From: Cupriavidus necator
Lineage (GTDB): Bacteria; Pseudomonadota; Gammaproteobacteria; Burkholderiales; Burkholderiaceae
DNA: 64,000 bases
Direction: 5' to 3'
Assembly (NCBI RefSeq): GCF_013141915.1
Contig: NZ_SROX01000006.1
Span: forward strand, 124,001-188,000
Every line of letters starts with the position of its first letter. Within the stretch, counting starts at the first letter, position 1. Positions 54,345 through 62,168 of the stretch are shown one piece after another. The notes below the pieces were generated by a model, which saw only the letters and a program-made list of their open reading frames with translations, was not told the DNA's origin and ran no database searches. The translations under genes were made by a program, and so were the position numbers.

Positions 54345-55070
54345 CTATGCCAGCCGTGCGGGCCAGCGCGCCTCCAGGTGACGGGCGATTTCCTGCGTGC
54401 GCTGCGTCAGCACGCCATGGCCTGCGCCCTGCAGCACGAGCAGTTGGGCTCCGGCAATGCCGTTTGCCAGCATCTCGCCGTGGGCAAGTGGGCAGTCCTG
54501 GTCTTCGCTGCCGTGGATGACCAGGGTCCGGCAACGCACCTGTCCCAGCGCATCACGCTGGTCCGTGTGGCGGATCGATTCCCAGGTCCACGCCACCGTG
54601 CGATGGTCCGCTGCCTCGACCAGCCCCAGCCGCCGTTCGCGCGTGGCAATCGCGTCCAGCAATGTCCCGGCTGGCGCGGGCTCGAACCATTGCACCGCGT
54701 TCAGCTGCGGCGTGCCGGAAACCAGCAGCAGCTCTGCAGGCACTGGCTGACCCCGGCGGTGGCGCGCAGCGGCAAGATAGGCCAGCGCCACCGAAACGCC
54801 CATGCTCCATCCGGCCAGCACGAACGGGCCGCTCACGCAGGTGCAAAGCGTGCGCCGCAACACATCGGCGCTGGCCTCGAGCGAGCAAGCCTGCGCACCA
54901 GCCGGTGGCAGCGCCTTTCCCCGCCCCGGCAGGTTGGGGAGGACGAAGGTGCACCGGTCGGCAAGGTGCTCCGCCAACGGCACCCAGGCGCCGCGCGTGC
55001 CCTGGATGCCATGCACGGCGACCACTGTCACGGGGCCCCGCCCTACGACCCATACGTCATCGTCCGCCAT
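54345..55070 (-). CDS. Alpha/beta-fold hydrolase
   Basis: The 241-residue soluble enzyme has the oxyanion segment VVAVHGIQGTRGAW, the nucleophile elbow AGWSMGVSV with Ser89, the acidic residue in VIHGSEDQDCP and the catalytic His in QGAGHGVLTQ. It resembles BioH-like and ring-fission-product hydrolases and could act on an ester, lactone or C-C bond of a catabolic intermediate. It leads the operon with the Fe-ADH gene, and the CTAATATATTAG palindrome lies only 18 bp before its start. It is divergent from the GntR gene. Confidence 0.87.
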   Translation of the reverse strand: MADDDVWVVGRGPVTVVAVHGIQGTRGAWVPLAEHLADRCTFVLPNLPGRGKALPPAGAQACSLEASADVLRRTLCTCVSGPFVLAGWSMGVSVALAYLAAARHRRGQPVPAELLLVSGTPQLNAVQWFEPAPAGTLLDAIATRERRLGLVEAADHRTVAWTWESIRHTDQRDALGQVRCRTLVIHGSEDQDCPLAHGEMLANGIAGAQLLVLQGAGHGVLTQRTQEIARHLEARWPARLA

Positions 55071-55087
55071 CGGGTCTCCCTACACAT

Positions 55088-55099
55088 CTAATATATTAG
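55088..55099. promoter_or_regulatory. CTAATATATTAG operator, site 3 (perfect palindrome)
   Basis: CTAATATATTAG is a perfect 12-bp palindrome between the divergent hydrolase/Fe-ADH operon and the GntR gene. On the minus strand its TATATT could also serve as a -10. Autoregulation and repression of the operon by the GntR protein is the simplest reading. Confidence 0.6.
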
Positions 55100-55206
55100 T
55101 CGGATAGTAGCAGATCACAGCGCGTGTGCAAGCTTGCTGTGCGATGTGTACAAAAGCTGCGTACGGCTCATATACAATCGGTTTTCCTGCTTCCGAACCT
55201 TTGGCC

Positions 55207-55920
55207 ATGAACGCAAGAACTGCCACCCGCCCCCGCGCCGCGACGGCACCAGAGCCTGAAGAGGCTGCCAGCCAGCGCGGCAAGCTGACCGACCTGGCCT
55301 ACGAGCAGATCGAGGAAGCCATCGTCACGCTGCAGCTGGCGCCGGGCAGCTCGGTATCCGAGCTGCAGCTGAGCGAAATGACGGGGATCGGGCGCACGCC
55401 GATTCGCGAAGCGATCCAGCGGCTGGCGCGCGAGCACCTGATCATGGTGCTGCCGCAGCGCGGCTTGCTGATCGCGCCGATCGACGTCGGCAAGCAACTG
55501 CGCCTGCTGGAGACCCGCCGCGAGGTGGAACGCCTGATCTGCCGCAGCGCCGCGCGGCGCGCCACGCCCGAACAGCGCAATCACTTCAAGCGGCTGGCCA
55601 AGGAGTTCGAACAGTCGTCACGCAACGGCGACGATGTCGCGTTCGTCCGCGCCGATCGTGAATTCAACGAGCTTTGCCTGGTGGCGGCGCGCAATGAATT
55701 CGCCGACGGCGCCATGCGGCTGATGCACGGCCTGTCGCGCCGGTTCTGGTACCTGCACTACAAGGAAGCCGCGGACCTGCCCACCATGTCGAAGCTGCAC
55801 GCCGCCGTGGCATCGGCCATTGCGCGCGGCGAAGTCGACGGCGCCGGCGCTGCGCTCGACGCGCTGCTGGACAATATCGAGGAGTTCACGCGGGCCACGG
55901 TCCTGGGTGACTATCGTTAG
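55207..55920 (+). CDS. GntR-family regulator, FCD type
   Basis: The 237-residue regulator has an N-terminal winged helix (about residues 27-92) with LTDLAYEQIEEAIVTLQLAP and the recognition helix in ELQLSEMTGIGRTPIREAIQ. A helical FCD effector domain follows (LETRREVERLICRSAARRAT, FVRADREFNELCLVAARNEF). FCD proteins sense organic acids, often with a metal. The start at 55207 is chosen for family length; no strong ribosome site is visible. It is divergent from the hydrolase operon, with the perfect CTAATATATTAG palindrome between, and probably controls the three sites of the cluster. Confidence 0.92.
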   Translation: MNARTATRPRAATAPEPEEAASQRGKLTDLAYEQIEEAIVTLQLAPGSSVSELQLSEMTGIGRTPIREAIQRLAREHLIMVLPQRGLLIAPIDVGKQLRLLETRREVERLICRSAARRATPEQRNHFKRLAKEFEQSSRNGDDVAFVRADREFNELCLVAARNEFADGAMRLMHGLSRRFWYLHYKEAADLPTMSKLHAAVASAIARGEVDGAGAALDALLDNIEEFTRATVLGDYR

Positions 55921-55970
55921 GCCGCAAGGCGGGTACGCCATTGGCGCCCGCCAGCCTGGCAGGCCGTGTA

Positions 55971-56660
55971 TCAGCCCATCACGAACGAGACAAACTCGTC
56001 CAGCTCCAGCCGGCGGAGCTCCATGTTGTTCTCCGGAATACTGTTGTCCGCATAGCCTAGCGACATGCCGGCCACGATCATTTCCCCGCCGGAGATGCCC
56101 ACGCCTTCACGAAGCACCGCCGATTGCAGCGACCAGATCTGCTGCGGACAGGTATCCAGCCCGCGCGCGCGCGCGGCCAGCATGATGTTCTGCAAGAAGC
56201 AGCCATAGCAGAGGAAGCTGGCCCACTCCAGGCGCTTGTCCATGGTGAAGATCAGCCCCACTGGTGCGTCAAAGAACCGGAACTGCCGCTCGACGTCGCG
56301 TCGGCGCCCGACGATATCGCTCCGTGGCACACCCTGCGCATCGCCCAGCATCCCGCGAAACGTATTAAAACGCGCAGAGAACGGCGCCGGCAGTTCCTTG
56401 GGAAAAAACGGGTATTCGGGCGCGAGTTCCGTGGGCGCGGCGCGGTACGCTTCGACCGCGGCTTCCGTGATCTTGTCGCGCGCCTTGCCGGTCAGCACAT
56501 AGCAGCGCCAGGGCTGCGTGTTGCTCGAGCTTGGCGCGTATTTCGCGACGGACAGGATGTCCCTGACCGTCTCGATCGGCACCGGGCGGTCGAGAAAGCC
56601 GCGCTTGCTCTGGCGTCCGCGAATCAGCGCTTCCGTCAGTTGGATGGTCTCCATCGTCAT
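55971..56660 (-). CDS. Nitroreductase-family flavoprotein
   Basis: The 229-residue FMN enzyme shows the nitroreductase N-terminal motif IRGRQSKRGFLDRPVPIETV, the flavin-contacting APSSSNTQPWRCYVLTG, and in the second half QNIMLAARARGLDTCPQQIW. Members reduce nitroaromatics, quinones or flavins with NAD(P)H. In this setting it may reduce a nitro or quinone group of the substrate. The ATG at 56660 has CGGAGAC upstream. It is divergent from the maleylacetate-reductase-like gene, and an inverted repeat lies between them. Confidence 0.88.
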   Translation of the reverse strand: MTMETIQLTEALIRGRQSKRGFLDRPVPIETVRDILSVAKYAPSSSNTQPWRCYVLTGKARDKITEAAVEAYRAAPTELAPEYPFFPKELPAPFSARFNTFRGMLGDAQGVPRSDIVGRRRDVERQFRFFDAPVGLIFTMDKRLEWASFLCYGCFLQNIMLAARARGLDTCPQQIWSLQSAVLREGVGISGGEMIVAGMSLGYADNSIPENNMELRRLELDEFVSFVMG

Positions 56661-56789
56661 GTCTCCGTTCTAGTGGTGGGGTCGCTGCGATGGAAAAGAT
56701 CATAGACATCTCCCCTGCCTTGTGAAGACGCCAAGTCTGGAAAGCTCCGTCCGGAAACTGCGAACGACCAGCGCCCATCCGCACAGCTC

Positions 56790-56813
56790 CAGCGTCCAGA
56801 TTCCGGGACGCTG
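56790..56813. promoter_or_regulatory. Inverted repeat between the nitroreductase and reductase genes
   Basis: CAGCGTCC (56790-56797) and GGACGCTG (56806-56813) form 8-bp perfect arms with an 8-nt spacer in the 251-bp divergent region. It may be a regulator site or a transcript hairpin. No CTAATATATTAG-type motif occurs here, so this part of the cluster may be under separate control. Confidence 0.4.
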
Positions 56814-56911
56814 CGTTCCGCAATCCCACGCGCACGCGCGCAGCCGATTCGCCTATCTTCCTACTCAGGTCGGAGCCCCGACCCCATACGAACATATGGT
56901 GGAGATGTGGA

Positions 56912-58030
56912 ATGAATCAGTTGAAATGCCTGCCGCAGGAAGAGATTGTCTGGGGACTCGACGTGCTGAAAGCCGCCGCGGCGTCCATGGGCAACTACGG
57001 CATCCGCCGCCCGATCACGTTCACCGTCGCGTTCCTTGACGCCTTGAACCGCGAGCACCTGCAACCTGCCATTGGCGACAGCGTGGGGACCTTCACCGAC
57101 CTGCCGCCGCATGTTCCCGATTTCGCCGTGCATGACGGGCTGCGCGCCTGCATCGGGGCCCATGCGGAATCGATCATCGCCCTCGGCGGCGGCTCCGTGC
57201 TCGATGCCGCAAAGGCAGTCTCGCACCTGCATTTCCAGCAGACGGGCCGCTACCTGCCGATTGCGGCGATCCCGACGACGTTGTCGGGTTCGGAGTTCTC
57301 ACACTATTTCGGCGTGACCGAGACAGACGGTCCGCGGAAGTTCAAGCGCAGCCATGCGGTTCGCGAAACCACGCCGAGGCTGGTGGTGCTCGACCCGCGG
57401 ATGCTTGTCGACACCCCGCGCACGTTGCTGCTGAGCTCGGCCATCAAGGGCATCGACCATGCCGTGGAAGGCATGCGCCGGGTCGAGGTGGACCATCCTC
57501 ATGCGATCCTGGCCGCCAGGGGCGTGGAGCGCTTCCTGGCCGTACTGGAAAAGTGGCCGCGCAAGCTCGAAACGCGCGCAGCCATCGCGGGCGGCCTGGT
57601 CTCGACCGACGACCTGCTGCAGCTTCAACTCGCCGCGTGGCAGTGCTATTTCTACCCCGCATCGGTCATCTACGGCCTGAGCCATCGCATCGGGCACATC
57701 CTCGGCGGTACCTTCGGCGTCCCTCACAGCCTGACATCGTGCATAGCGCTGGCGCCAGTCATCCGCGCCTGTGCCGGCACCTATGGCCGCAAGCTCGAGA
57801 TCTTCTCCACGGACCGTGGCAGCCGCATGCCCGCTGCCTTTCTCGCGGACCGCATCGAAGCGGCCGTGCACGCATTGCAACTGCCGAGCCGCCTCGGCGA
57901 CCTCGATTTCGATCGGGCCAGGCTTCCCGAGCTGTCGGCGCTGCTCAGGCAGAATTATCCGGCCGAGGTCGGCGATCTTGGCGACAATGCGGGCACCAAG
58001 CTGGATGCGCTGCTGGAGAGCCTGTGGTAA
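56912..58030 (+). CDS. Maleylacetate-reductase-like Fe-ADH family enzyme
   Basis: The 372-residue enzyme has IIALGGGSVLDAAKAVSHLH for nucleotide binding, then AIPTTLSGSEFSHYFGVTET. The late metal-site region is YGLSHRIGHILGGTFGVPHS, close to the HxxxHxLGGTxxxPH pattern of maleylacetate reductases such as PcpE, LinF and TcpD. Those enzymes reduce maleylacetate to 3-oxoadipate and, when needed, remove a halogen. It starts a plus-strand operon: reductase, amidase, TDO-like protein, GST. The stop codon overlaps the amidase start (TAATG). GGTGGAGAT precedes its ATG. Confidence 0.85.
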   Translation: MNQLKCLPQEEIVWGLDVLKAAAASMGNYGIRRPITFTVAFLDALNREHLQPAIGDSVGTFTDLPPHVPDFAVHDGLRACIGAHAESIIALGGGSVLDAAKAVSHLHFQQTGRYLPIAAIPTTLSGSEFSHYFGVTETDGPRKFKRSHAVRETTPRLVVLDPRMLVDTPRTLLLSSAIKGIDHAVEGMRRVEVDHPHAILAARGVERFLAVLEKWPRKLETRAAIAGGLVSTDDLLQLQLAAWQCYFYPASVIYGLSHRIGHILGGTFGVPHSLTSCIALAPVIRACAGTYGRKLEIFSTDRGSRMPAAFLADRIEAAVHALQLPSRLGDLDFDRARLPELSALLRQNYPAEVGDLGDNAGTKLDALLESLW

Positions 58031-59451
58031 TGAACCGCCAGCCCTCCGACAGCTTCCCGCACCCCGCCTGCCTGCGCACCGCCCTCGAGGCCCTGGCCAG
58101 CCGGCGGATCACCGCGAAAGACCTGACCGAAGCGGCGATCCGCCGCGCGCAAGCCTGCCAGCAAGCGTTCAACGCGTTCGCGGTCATTGACGGGGAACGC
58201 GCCTTGCAGGCCGCGGCCGAAAGCGACCGCCGCTACGGCGAAGGCAGCCAGCGACCGCTGGAAGGCCTGCCGATCGCGATCAAGGACCTGATCGACACCA
58301 AGGACATCGAGACCAGGTACGGATCGGCGGCGTGCCGCGGCAATGTTCCGGCTGCCGATGCCGACATCGTGAAGGCATTGACGGAATGCGGCGCCATCGT
58401 CATCGGCAAGACCACCACCCACGAATTTGCGTGGGGCGTGACGACCGCCAGCCCCAGCTTCGGCGATACCCTGAACCCCATCGACCCTGCCCGCATTCCC
58501 GGTGGCTCCAGCGGTGGCGCCGCGGCGGCGATCGCGCATGGCGCGGTCCTGGCGGGCGTAGGCACCGACACCGGCGGCTCGGTGCGGATTCCGGCCGCGC
58601 TCTGCGGTGTCGTGGGCTTCAAGCCGACGCTGGGCACGCTTTCCACGCGCGGCGTGTTTCCGCTGGCGCCCACCTGCGACCATGTCGGCCTGCTGGGGGC
58701 AAGGGTCGACGACGTGCGGGTGCTCGCCAATGCCGTCGGCATCGCCACGCCTCCAGTCGATGCCAGGCGTTGCGCTCGCCTTGGCATTGTCCGGCACATC
58801 GCGCCGGTGCCGCTGAGCGGGGAGGTTGCCGGCGCTTTCGATGCGGTGGTGGAGCGACTGGCACGGCGCTATGCCTGCGAGGACCTGGGCGAAAGCCAGC
58901 GCTCGGACGCGGTGTTCGACGCCGTGTTCGACGCCTTCGCGACCATCGTCCTGATCGAGGGCGGCATCGAGCATTTGCGCCGCCATGACTGGGAACGCAT
59001 CGCCACGCATTACAACCCCGAGACGGTCGACCGGCTGCGGCGCGCGCAGGCCATGGACCTGCGCGCTTATGCGACGGCCCAGCAGGCGAGGCGGGATTTC
59101 ACGGCCCGGCTGCATGCGGCGATGTCGACCTTCGACTTTCTGGTGCTGCCGACCTGCCCTTGCACCGCCCCACCCCGCGATGCCGGCACGGTCGACATCG
59201 GCGCCTGGACCGGCACGGTCCGCGAGGCCCTGATGACCTATACCGCCCCCTTCAACGTCGCAGGGTTTCCGGCTATCTCGATTCCCCTGCCGTCCCGCCA
59301 CGGCGGCCTGCCGGCGGCATTGCAGATTGTCGCCAGGCCTGGCGGCGACGGCGCGCTGCTGCAGTTCGCGCAGCAGGTGGAATCCATGCTGGGGCCTGCC
59401 TCCGTTGCACAAGACTTGCCTGACCACACCACCACAAGGAGACCAGAATGA
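58030..59451 (+). CDS. Amidase-signature hydrolase of the aromatic cluster
   Basis: The 473-residue amidase has Lys85 (LPIAIKDLIDTKD), cis-Ser160 in IPGGSSGGAAAA and nucleophile Ser184 in GTDTGGSVRIPAALCG, so it should be active. It is more like GatA-type stand-alone amidases than the AtzE-like one at 17116-18462. It begins in the stop codon of the reductase gene and its own end overlaps the TDO-like gene by 4 bp (ATGA). Coupling to a TDO-family gene suggests that it may open an N-formyl or other amide produced by that enzyme; this is inference from order only. Confidence 0.88.
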   Translation: MNRQPSDSFPHPACLRTALEALASRRITAKDLTEAAIRRAQACQQAFNAFAVIDGERALQAAAESDRRYGEGSQRPLEGLPIAIKDLIDTKDIETRYGSAACRGNVPAADADIVKALTECGAIVIGKTTTHEFAWGVTTASPSFGDTLNPIDPARIPGGSSGGAAAAIAHGAVLAGVGTDTGGSVRIPAALCGVVGFKPTLGTLSTRGVFPLAPTCDHVGLLGARVDDVRVLANAVGIATPPVDARRCARLGIVRHIAPVPLSGEVAGAFDAVVERLARRYACEDLGESQRSDAVFDAVFDAFATIVLIEGGIEHLRRHDWERIATHYNPETVDRLRRAQAMDLRAYATAQQARRDFTARLHAAMSTFDFLVLPTCPCTAPPRDAGTVDIGAWTGTVREALMTYTAPFNVAGFPAISIPLPSRHGGLPAALQIVARPGGDGALLQFAQQVESMLGPASVAQDLPDHTTTRRPE

Positions 59452-60365
59452 ACGATACCGCCAAGTCCGCACCTTTGGCGCCGGCGGAAGCCCCGGCCGG
59501 GCGTACGCCATACAGCGACTGGTTGCAGACCGACCTGCTTCACTCGCTGCAGCACCCCGTCAGCAAGCATCCCGGCGAATACGCATGGATCGTATCGGCG
59601 CAGGTGTCCGAGCTCTACTGGATGCTGATCGTCCGCGAAATCCAGGCCGCGCAGGCGCAACTGCGTGCCGACGACCTGGCGGGGGCCTGCAGCACGCTGC
59701 GGCGCGTGGTCGCCCACCATGAGCCGCTCAATGCCACCTGGCGCTCCATCGCGTGGATGACGCCGGTCGACTTGCTGGCCATCCTGTCATGCGTTGGCCC
59801 CAAATACGGCAAGGACACCGCGCTACAGGGCTGGACGTTCCGCCACATGGTCTACCTGCTCGGCATCAAGCAGGGCGAGCACCTGCAGCACTTCCTGCCG
59901 CAGCCGCAGCGCTGGGAGCAGCTCAGCAAGGCGCTGGCCGAGCCGAGCCTGTACGACGACGTGCTTGCCCACCTGGGCCGCAAGGGCTTCGCCGTACCGG
60001 TGACGGCCCCCGAGCGGGACTTCAGCGTGCCCTATACGCCGGACCAGGCGGTCGAGAAGGTCTGGCGCGAGGTCTACGCCGCCCCGGACCGTCACCGCGA
60101 ATTGCAGCAGCTTGGTGAAACGCTGGCCGATATCGCCGAGGGATTCTGCGCATGGAAGCACCTGCACCTGATGGCAACACGCCGCACTTTCGGCGCCCGG
60201 CCGGCCTACTTCGGCACCGAAGGCATTGCGTGGCTGGTGCCAACCATGAACGAGATCCCGTTCCCGGAACTCTGGTCCGCGCGCGGCTTTATCGGCGACC
60301 CGCCCGCGGTGTGCCCGCACGCCGGCGGCCAGCAAAGCGCCCCGGGAAACGGAACGAGCAACTGA
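59448..60365 (+). CDS. Tryptophan 2,3-dioxygenase-superfamily haem protein
   Basis: The 305-residue protein follows the TDO pattern throughout: PYSDWLQTDLLHSLQHPVSK, then VSELYWMLIVREI, TFRHMVYLLGIKQGEHL and the C-terminal HLMATRRTFGARPAYFGTEG. His240 aligns with the axial haem ligand, Arg132 with the substrate-carboxylate Arg and Thr257 with the GTGGS Thr of TDO. The active-site His that contacts the indole nitrogen in TDO (IHQ motif) is replaced by Ala51 (SAQ). The superfamily also contains haem aromatic hydroxylases. I therefore do not call it a tryptophan dioxygenase; its place in this operon points to an aromatic substrate of the cluster. Confidence 0.8.
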   Translation: MNDTAKSAPLAPAEAPAGRTPYSDWLQTDLLHSLQHPVSKHPGEYAWIVSAQVSELYWMLIVREIQAAQAQLRADDLAGACSTLRRVVAHHEPLNATWRSIAWMTPVDLLAILSCVGPKYGKDTALQGWTFRHMVYLLGIKQGEHLQHFLPQPQRWEQLSKALAEPSLYDDVLAHLGRKGFAVPVTAPERDFSVPYTPDQAVEKVWREVYAAPDRHRELQQLGETLADIAEGFCAWKHLHLMATRRTFGARPAYFGTEGIAWLVPTMNEIPFPELWSARGFIGDPPAVCPHAGGQQSAPGNGTSN

Positions 60366-60386
60366 CCATCAAGCAGGAGGAAACCT

Positions 60387-61433
60387 ATGCCTAATGATTT
60401 CATGAGTAAGCTGGCAGCCAGTGCCCGCGCCGCCATCGCCGATCCCGCACGGATCACCATCGTGGGAAACGATGCAAAGCCGCGCTTCGAGCTGTTCCAC
60501 GCGGCCAGTTCCCTGTGTTCGCAGAAGGTCCGCACGGTGCTGTTCGAGAAGCAGTTGCCGTACCGATCGAACGACATGCTGATCCTGAGCGCGATGGGAC
60601 CGGACGGCGTCATTCCGGCGGAGCACTATCACCCGCCCTATGTCCGCCTGCGGCTGATGGCCGGACGGGAAATCGGGCGGGACTTCGTCAGCGGCTATAG
60701 CGGTCGCACTGCCGTGGACACTGACGGCTTCGACCCCTGCGTCGTGCCGCTGCTCGTCGACTACCAAGCCTCCCGCGTGATCGCGGATTCGCGGCGGATC
60801 TGCTGCTATCTGGACGCGGTTTCCCGCGCACCGGTCCAGCTCCTGCCTGACGATGACCGGGCGCGTGCCGCGGTGATGCGCCAAATGGAGATCGTCGACC
60901 AGATGCCAAACGGCGCCATGCTCTACGGCGCGCACCCCGACGCCGACCGGCGGCCAGAGGCGCTCAAGACGGTCATGGAAACGGTCTACGACCACAAGAT
61001 CGCGGCGATCGAGGCCATGCTTGCCGGCAATGCCGGAGACACCGAACTCGTTACCGCCTATCGCGCCAAGCTCGCCAAGGAGCGCGGCGGCCGCGCGGTC
61101 CGCCGCGATGCCGCATTCCAGCGCGCGGCCCGCCATCACGCCGCGGGCGCGTTGCAGGAGCTGGACCGCACCCTGGGGGCATCACCGTCTCCGTATGTTG
61201 CGGGACACGCGTTCTCTCTGGCGGATGTGCTGTGGGGCGTCAACCTGGTCCGGCTCGCGTATCTGGGATTGGCGTCGATGTGGGACGACCTGCCCAACGT
61301 TGGCCGCTATGTCGGCCTGCTGGCCAAGCGACCCTCGCTGTGCAGGGAGGCGGTCCGCGCCACGATCGACTCGCTGCCGCCATCGCCACACATGGATGCG
61401 CTGGGCGCTTGCGCGGAGGCGGCGCCGGCCTGA
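60387..61433 (+). CDS. PcpC/LinD-like glutathione S-transferase
   Basis: The 348-residue protein has a thioredoxin-like domain starting FELFHAASSLCSQKVRTVLF. The SxCS motif with Cys44 matches SICS of tetrachlorohydroquinone reductive dehalogenase PcpC, whose Cys is essential. The helical domain ends YVAGHAFSLADVLWGVNLVR with DDLPNVGRYVGLLAKRPS, also as in PcpC/LinD. It is longer than PcpC (about 250) by an N-terminal extension and an insert around residue 75-100. It could remove a halogen or isomerise a ring-cleavage product using glutathione. A very strong AGGAGG site precedes its ATG, and a strong terminator follows. Confidence 0.82.
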   Translation: MPNDFMSKLAASARAAIADPARITIVGNDAKPRFELFHAASSLCSQKVRTVLFEKQLPYRSNDMLILSAMGPDGVIPAEHYHPPYVRLRLMAGREIGRDFVSGYSGRTAVDTDGFDPCVVPLLVDYQASRVIADSRRICCYLDAVSRAPVQLLPDDDRARAAVMRQMEIVDQMPNGAMLYGAHPDADRRPEALKTVMETVYDHKIAAIEAMLAGNAGDTELVTAYRAKLAKERGGRAVRRDAAFQRAARHHAAGALQELDRTLGASPSPYVAGHAFSLADVLWGVNLVRLAYLGLASMWDDLPNVGRYVGLLAKRPSLCREAVRATIDSLPPSPHMDALGACAEAAPA

Positions 61434-61475
61434 ACGGCAGCCATTCTGTCATCGGCCTGTGCCGATGAAGACATC

Positions 61476-61509
61476 GGGCGGAGACAGCGGGTCTCCGCCC
61501 TTTTCTTTC
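61476..61509 (+). terminator. Rho-independent terminator of the reductase-amidase-TDO-GST operon
   Basis: GGGCGGAGAC (61476-61485) and GTCTCCGCCC (61491-61500) form a perfect 10-bp stem with a 5-nt loop, followed by TTTTCTTTC. A smaller hairpin, CATCGG/CCGATG, lies just upstream (61450-61467). Confidence 0.92.
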
Positions 61510-61524
61510 GTCGACGCTTTGCTT

Positions 61525-62151
61525 TCAGGCCGCCACCGGCTCCGGCTGGACGCGCAGCGCACGCGCGACGGTCGTCACCCTGCGGCCCTGGTACCGCGCC
61601 ACGTCGAGGTGATCGTCGTCGGGCTTCACGGTGTCGCGGTGCGAAACATGGGTGGCGCCATACGGGGTGCCGGCCTTGAACATCGCCGCGTCGGCATAGC
61701 CCAGCGGCACGATGATCAGGCCCAGGTGGGCCATGGGCGTGTAGGCCGCCAGCAGCGTGGCTTCATTGCCACCGTGGCGCGAGGAGGTCGAGCCGAACAC
61801 GGAACCGACCTTGCCATTGAGCTTGCCCGCGAACCAGAGGCCGCCGAGTCCGTCGATAAAGGCCTTCAGCTCGGTCGAAATGGTGCCGAACCGCGTCGGC
61901 GTGCCGAACACGATGGCGTCGGCCCATTCGGCATCCGCTTCGGTCGGCGCATCGTATTTCGCGTTCATCTCGGTGGCATTCTCGAGCCAGCCCGGCGCCT
62001 GGCGCATGACGTCGGGGCCGACCACCTCCCGCGCACGTCGCATGCGGACTTCGGCGCCAGCCTCGAGGGCCCCTTCGGCGACAGCCTTGGCCAGCATCTC
62101 GGTGGCGCTGTTCCGTGAATAGAAGACGATCAGTACCCTGGGTTTACGCAT
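61525..62151 (-). CDS. wrbA: WrbA-type NAD(P)H:quinone oxidoreductase
   Basis: The 208-residue flavodoxin-fold enzyme has the FMN loop FYSRNSATEMLAKAVAEGAL, then GTPTRFGTISTELKAFIDGL and SVFGSTSSRHGGNEATLLAA, the WrbA core. Such enzymes reduce benzoquinones to hydroquinones by two electrons, and WrbA-type reductases serve in p-nitrophenol pathways. I use the ATG at 62151 with CGGAG 7 nt upstream; a longer start at 62172 overlaps the previous gene. It lies 17 bp behind the ring-cleaving dioxygenase gene, so quinone reduction and ring cleavage are co-expressed. Confidence 0.9.
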   Translation of the reverse strand: MRKPRVLIVFYSRNSATEMLAKAVAEGALEAGAEVRMRRAREVVGPDVMRQAPGWLENATEMNAKYDAPTEADAEWADAIVFGTPTRFGTISTELKAFIDGLGGLWFAGKLNGKVGSVFGSTSSRHGGNEATLLAAYTPMAHLGLIIVPLGYADAAMFKAGTPYGATHVSHRDTVKPDDDHLDVARYQGRRVTTVARALRVQPEPVAA

Positions 62152-62168
62152 GTCGGTCTCCGGCAATG

